Shown here one piece after another: positions 63,955 to 64,000 of a stretch of 64,000 nt of DNA (position 1 is its first letter; each line of letters starts with the position of its first letter). The DNA lies in contig NZ_CP045994.1 of assembly GCF_016899425.1 (NCBI RefSeq), positions 2,976,001 to 3,040,000 of the forward strand. The letters are read 5' to 3'. The position numbers were made by a program, and so were the translations under genes. Source of the DNA: Burkholderia sp. MS389 (GTDB taxonomy: Bacteria; Pseudomonadota; Gammaproteobacteria; Burkholderiales; Burkholderiaceae). Under the pieces are notes generated by a model. That model was not told where the DNA came from and did no database searches. It saw nothing but the letters and a program-made list of their open reading frames with translations.

Positions 63955-64000
63955 GAAGCGGCTCACACAAACGGGGCGCGGCTGCGGGAAACCGCGGCCG

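Overview
The window is high-GC chromosomal DNA from a Burkholderia species, most likely of the Burkholderia cepacia complex, chromosome 1. The basis is gene content and order (an AcrAB/BpeAB-type RND pump with a TetR regulator, htrA beside its two-component system, pgk-pyk-fba-purCEK-tsaC, sucCD, recA-recX, pglL-pilA), the strong GC3 bias, and very close agreement with families I know from that group. From memory and unchecked, the RND pump and the htrA/kinase/regulator cluster look like the B. cenocepacia RND-4 and BCAL2829-2831 regions. I see no insertion sequence, phage, CRISPR array or rRNA.

Layout. 1-5.3 kb: N-terminal part of an RND adaptor gene with its TetR repressor, an isochorismatase-like hydrolase next to a DJ-1/AraC regulator, a CoxG-like/DUF427 pair and a small secreted protein. 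5.3-9 kb: htrA protease and an OmpR-type regulator/sensor pair on one strand, with a cluster of CTTAA half-sites in front of htrA. 9-13.2 kb: PBP4-type carboxypeptidase, sterol-desaturase-like membrane oxidase, GDSL lipoprotein. 13.2-21.5 kb: a long minus-strand run of housekeeping genes: pgk, pyk, fba, purC, purE, purK, tsaC. 21.8-24.3 kb: azlCD divergent from ilvE, then a zinc-finger protein. 24.4-30.1 kb: LPS heptosyltransferase, small metabolic genes, a BepA-like M48 protease and moaC.

30.2-35.1 kb is an accessory type VI secretion cargo module: a VgrG with a transthyretin-like tail, a cargo protein of unrecognised family, and a membrane-anchored protein with Asp-box (beta-propeller) repeats that is probably its immunity protein. 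It is visibly less GC-rich than its surroundings and is the best candidate here for something undescribed. A second, isolated T6SS gene (a solo PAAR protein) lies at 52.5 kb.

35.2-46.9 kb: TonB-C-like lipoprotein, the O-oligosaccharyltransferase PglL next to a type IV pilin, TerC, sucCD, a DUF2889 protein, SOS-controlled recA-recX, and a TctD/TctE-like two-component system. 47-58.4 kb: MHS-family transporter with a large periplasmic insertion, a complete tRNA-Met transcription unit, LysR, GlxA and DJ-1/PfpI genes, a cupin, the PAAR gene, an AT-rich gap, another LysR gene, a large divergent class A PBP, and small zinc/cysteine proteins. 58.4-64 kb: GntR-type regulator (without an ordinary start codon) divergent from D-galactonate dehydratase, CopD, and a pair of multiheme c-type cytochromes.
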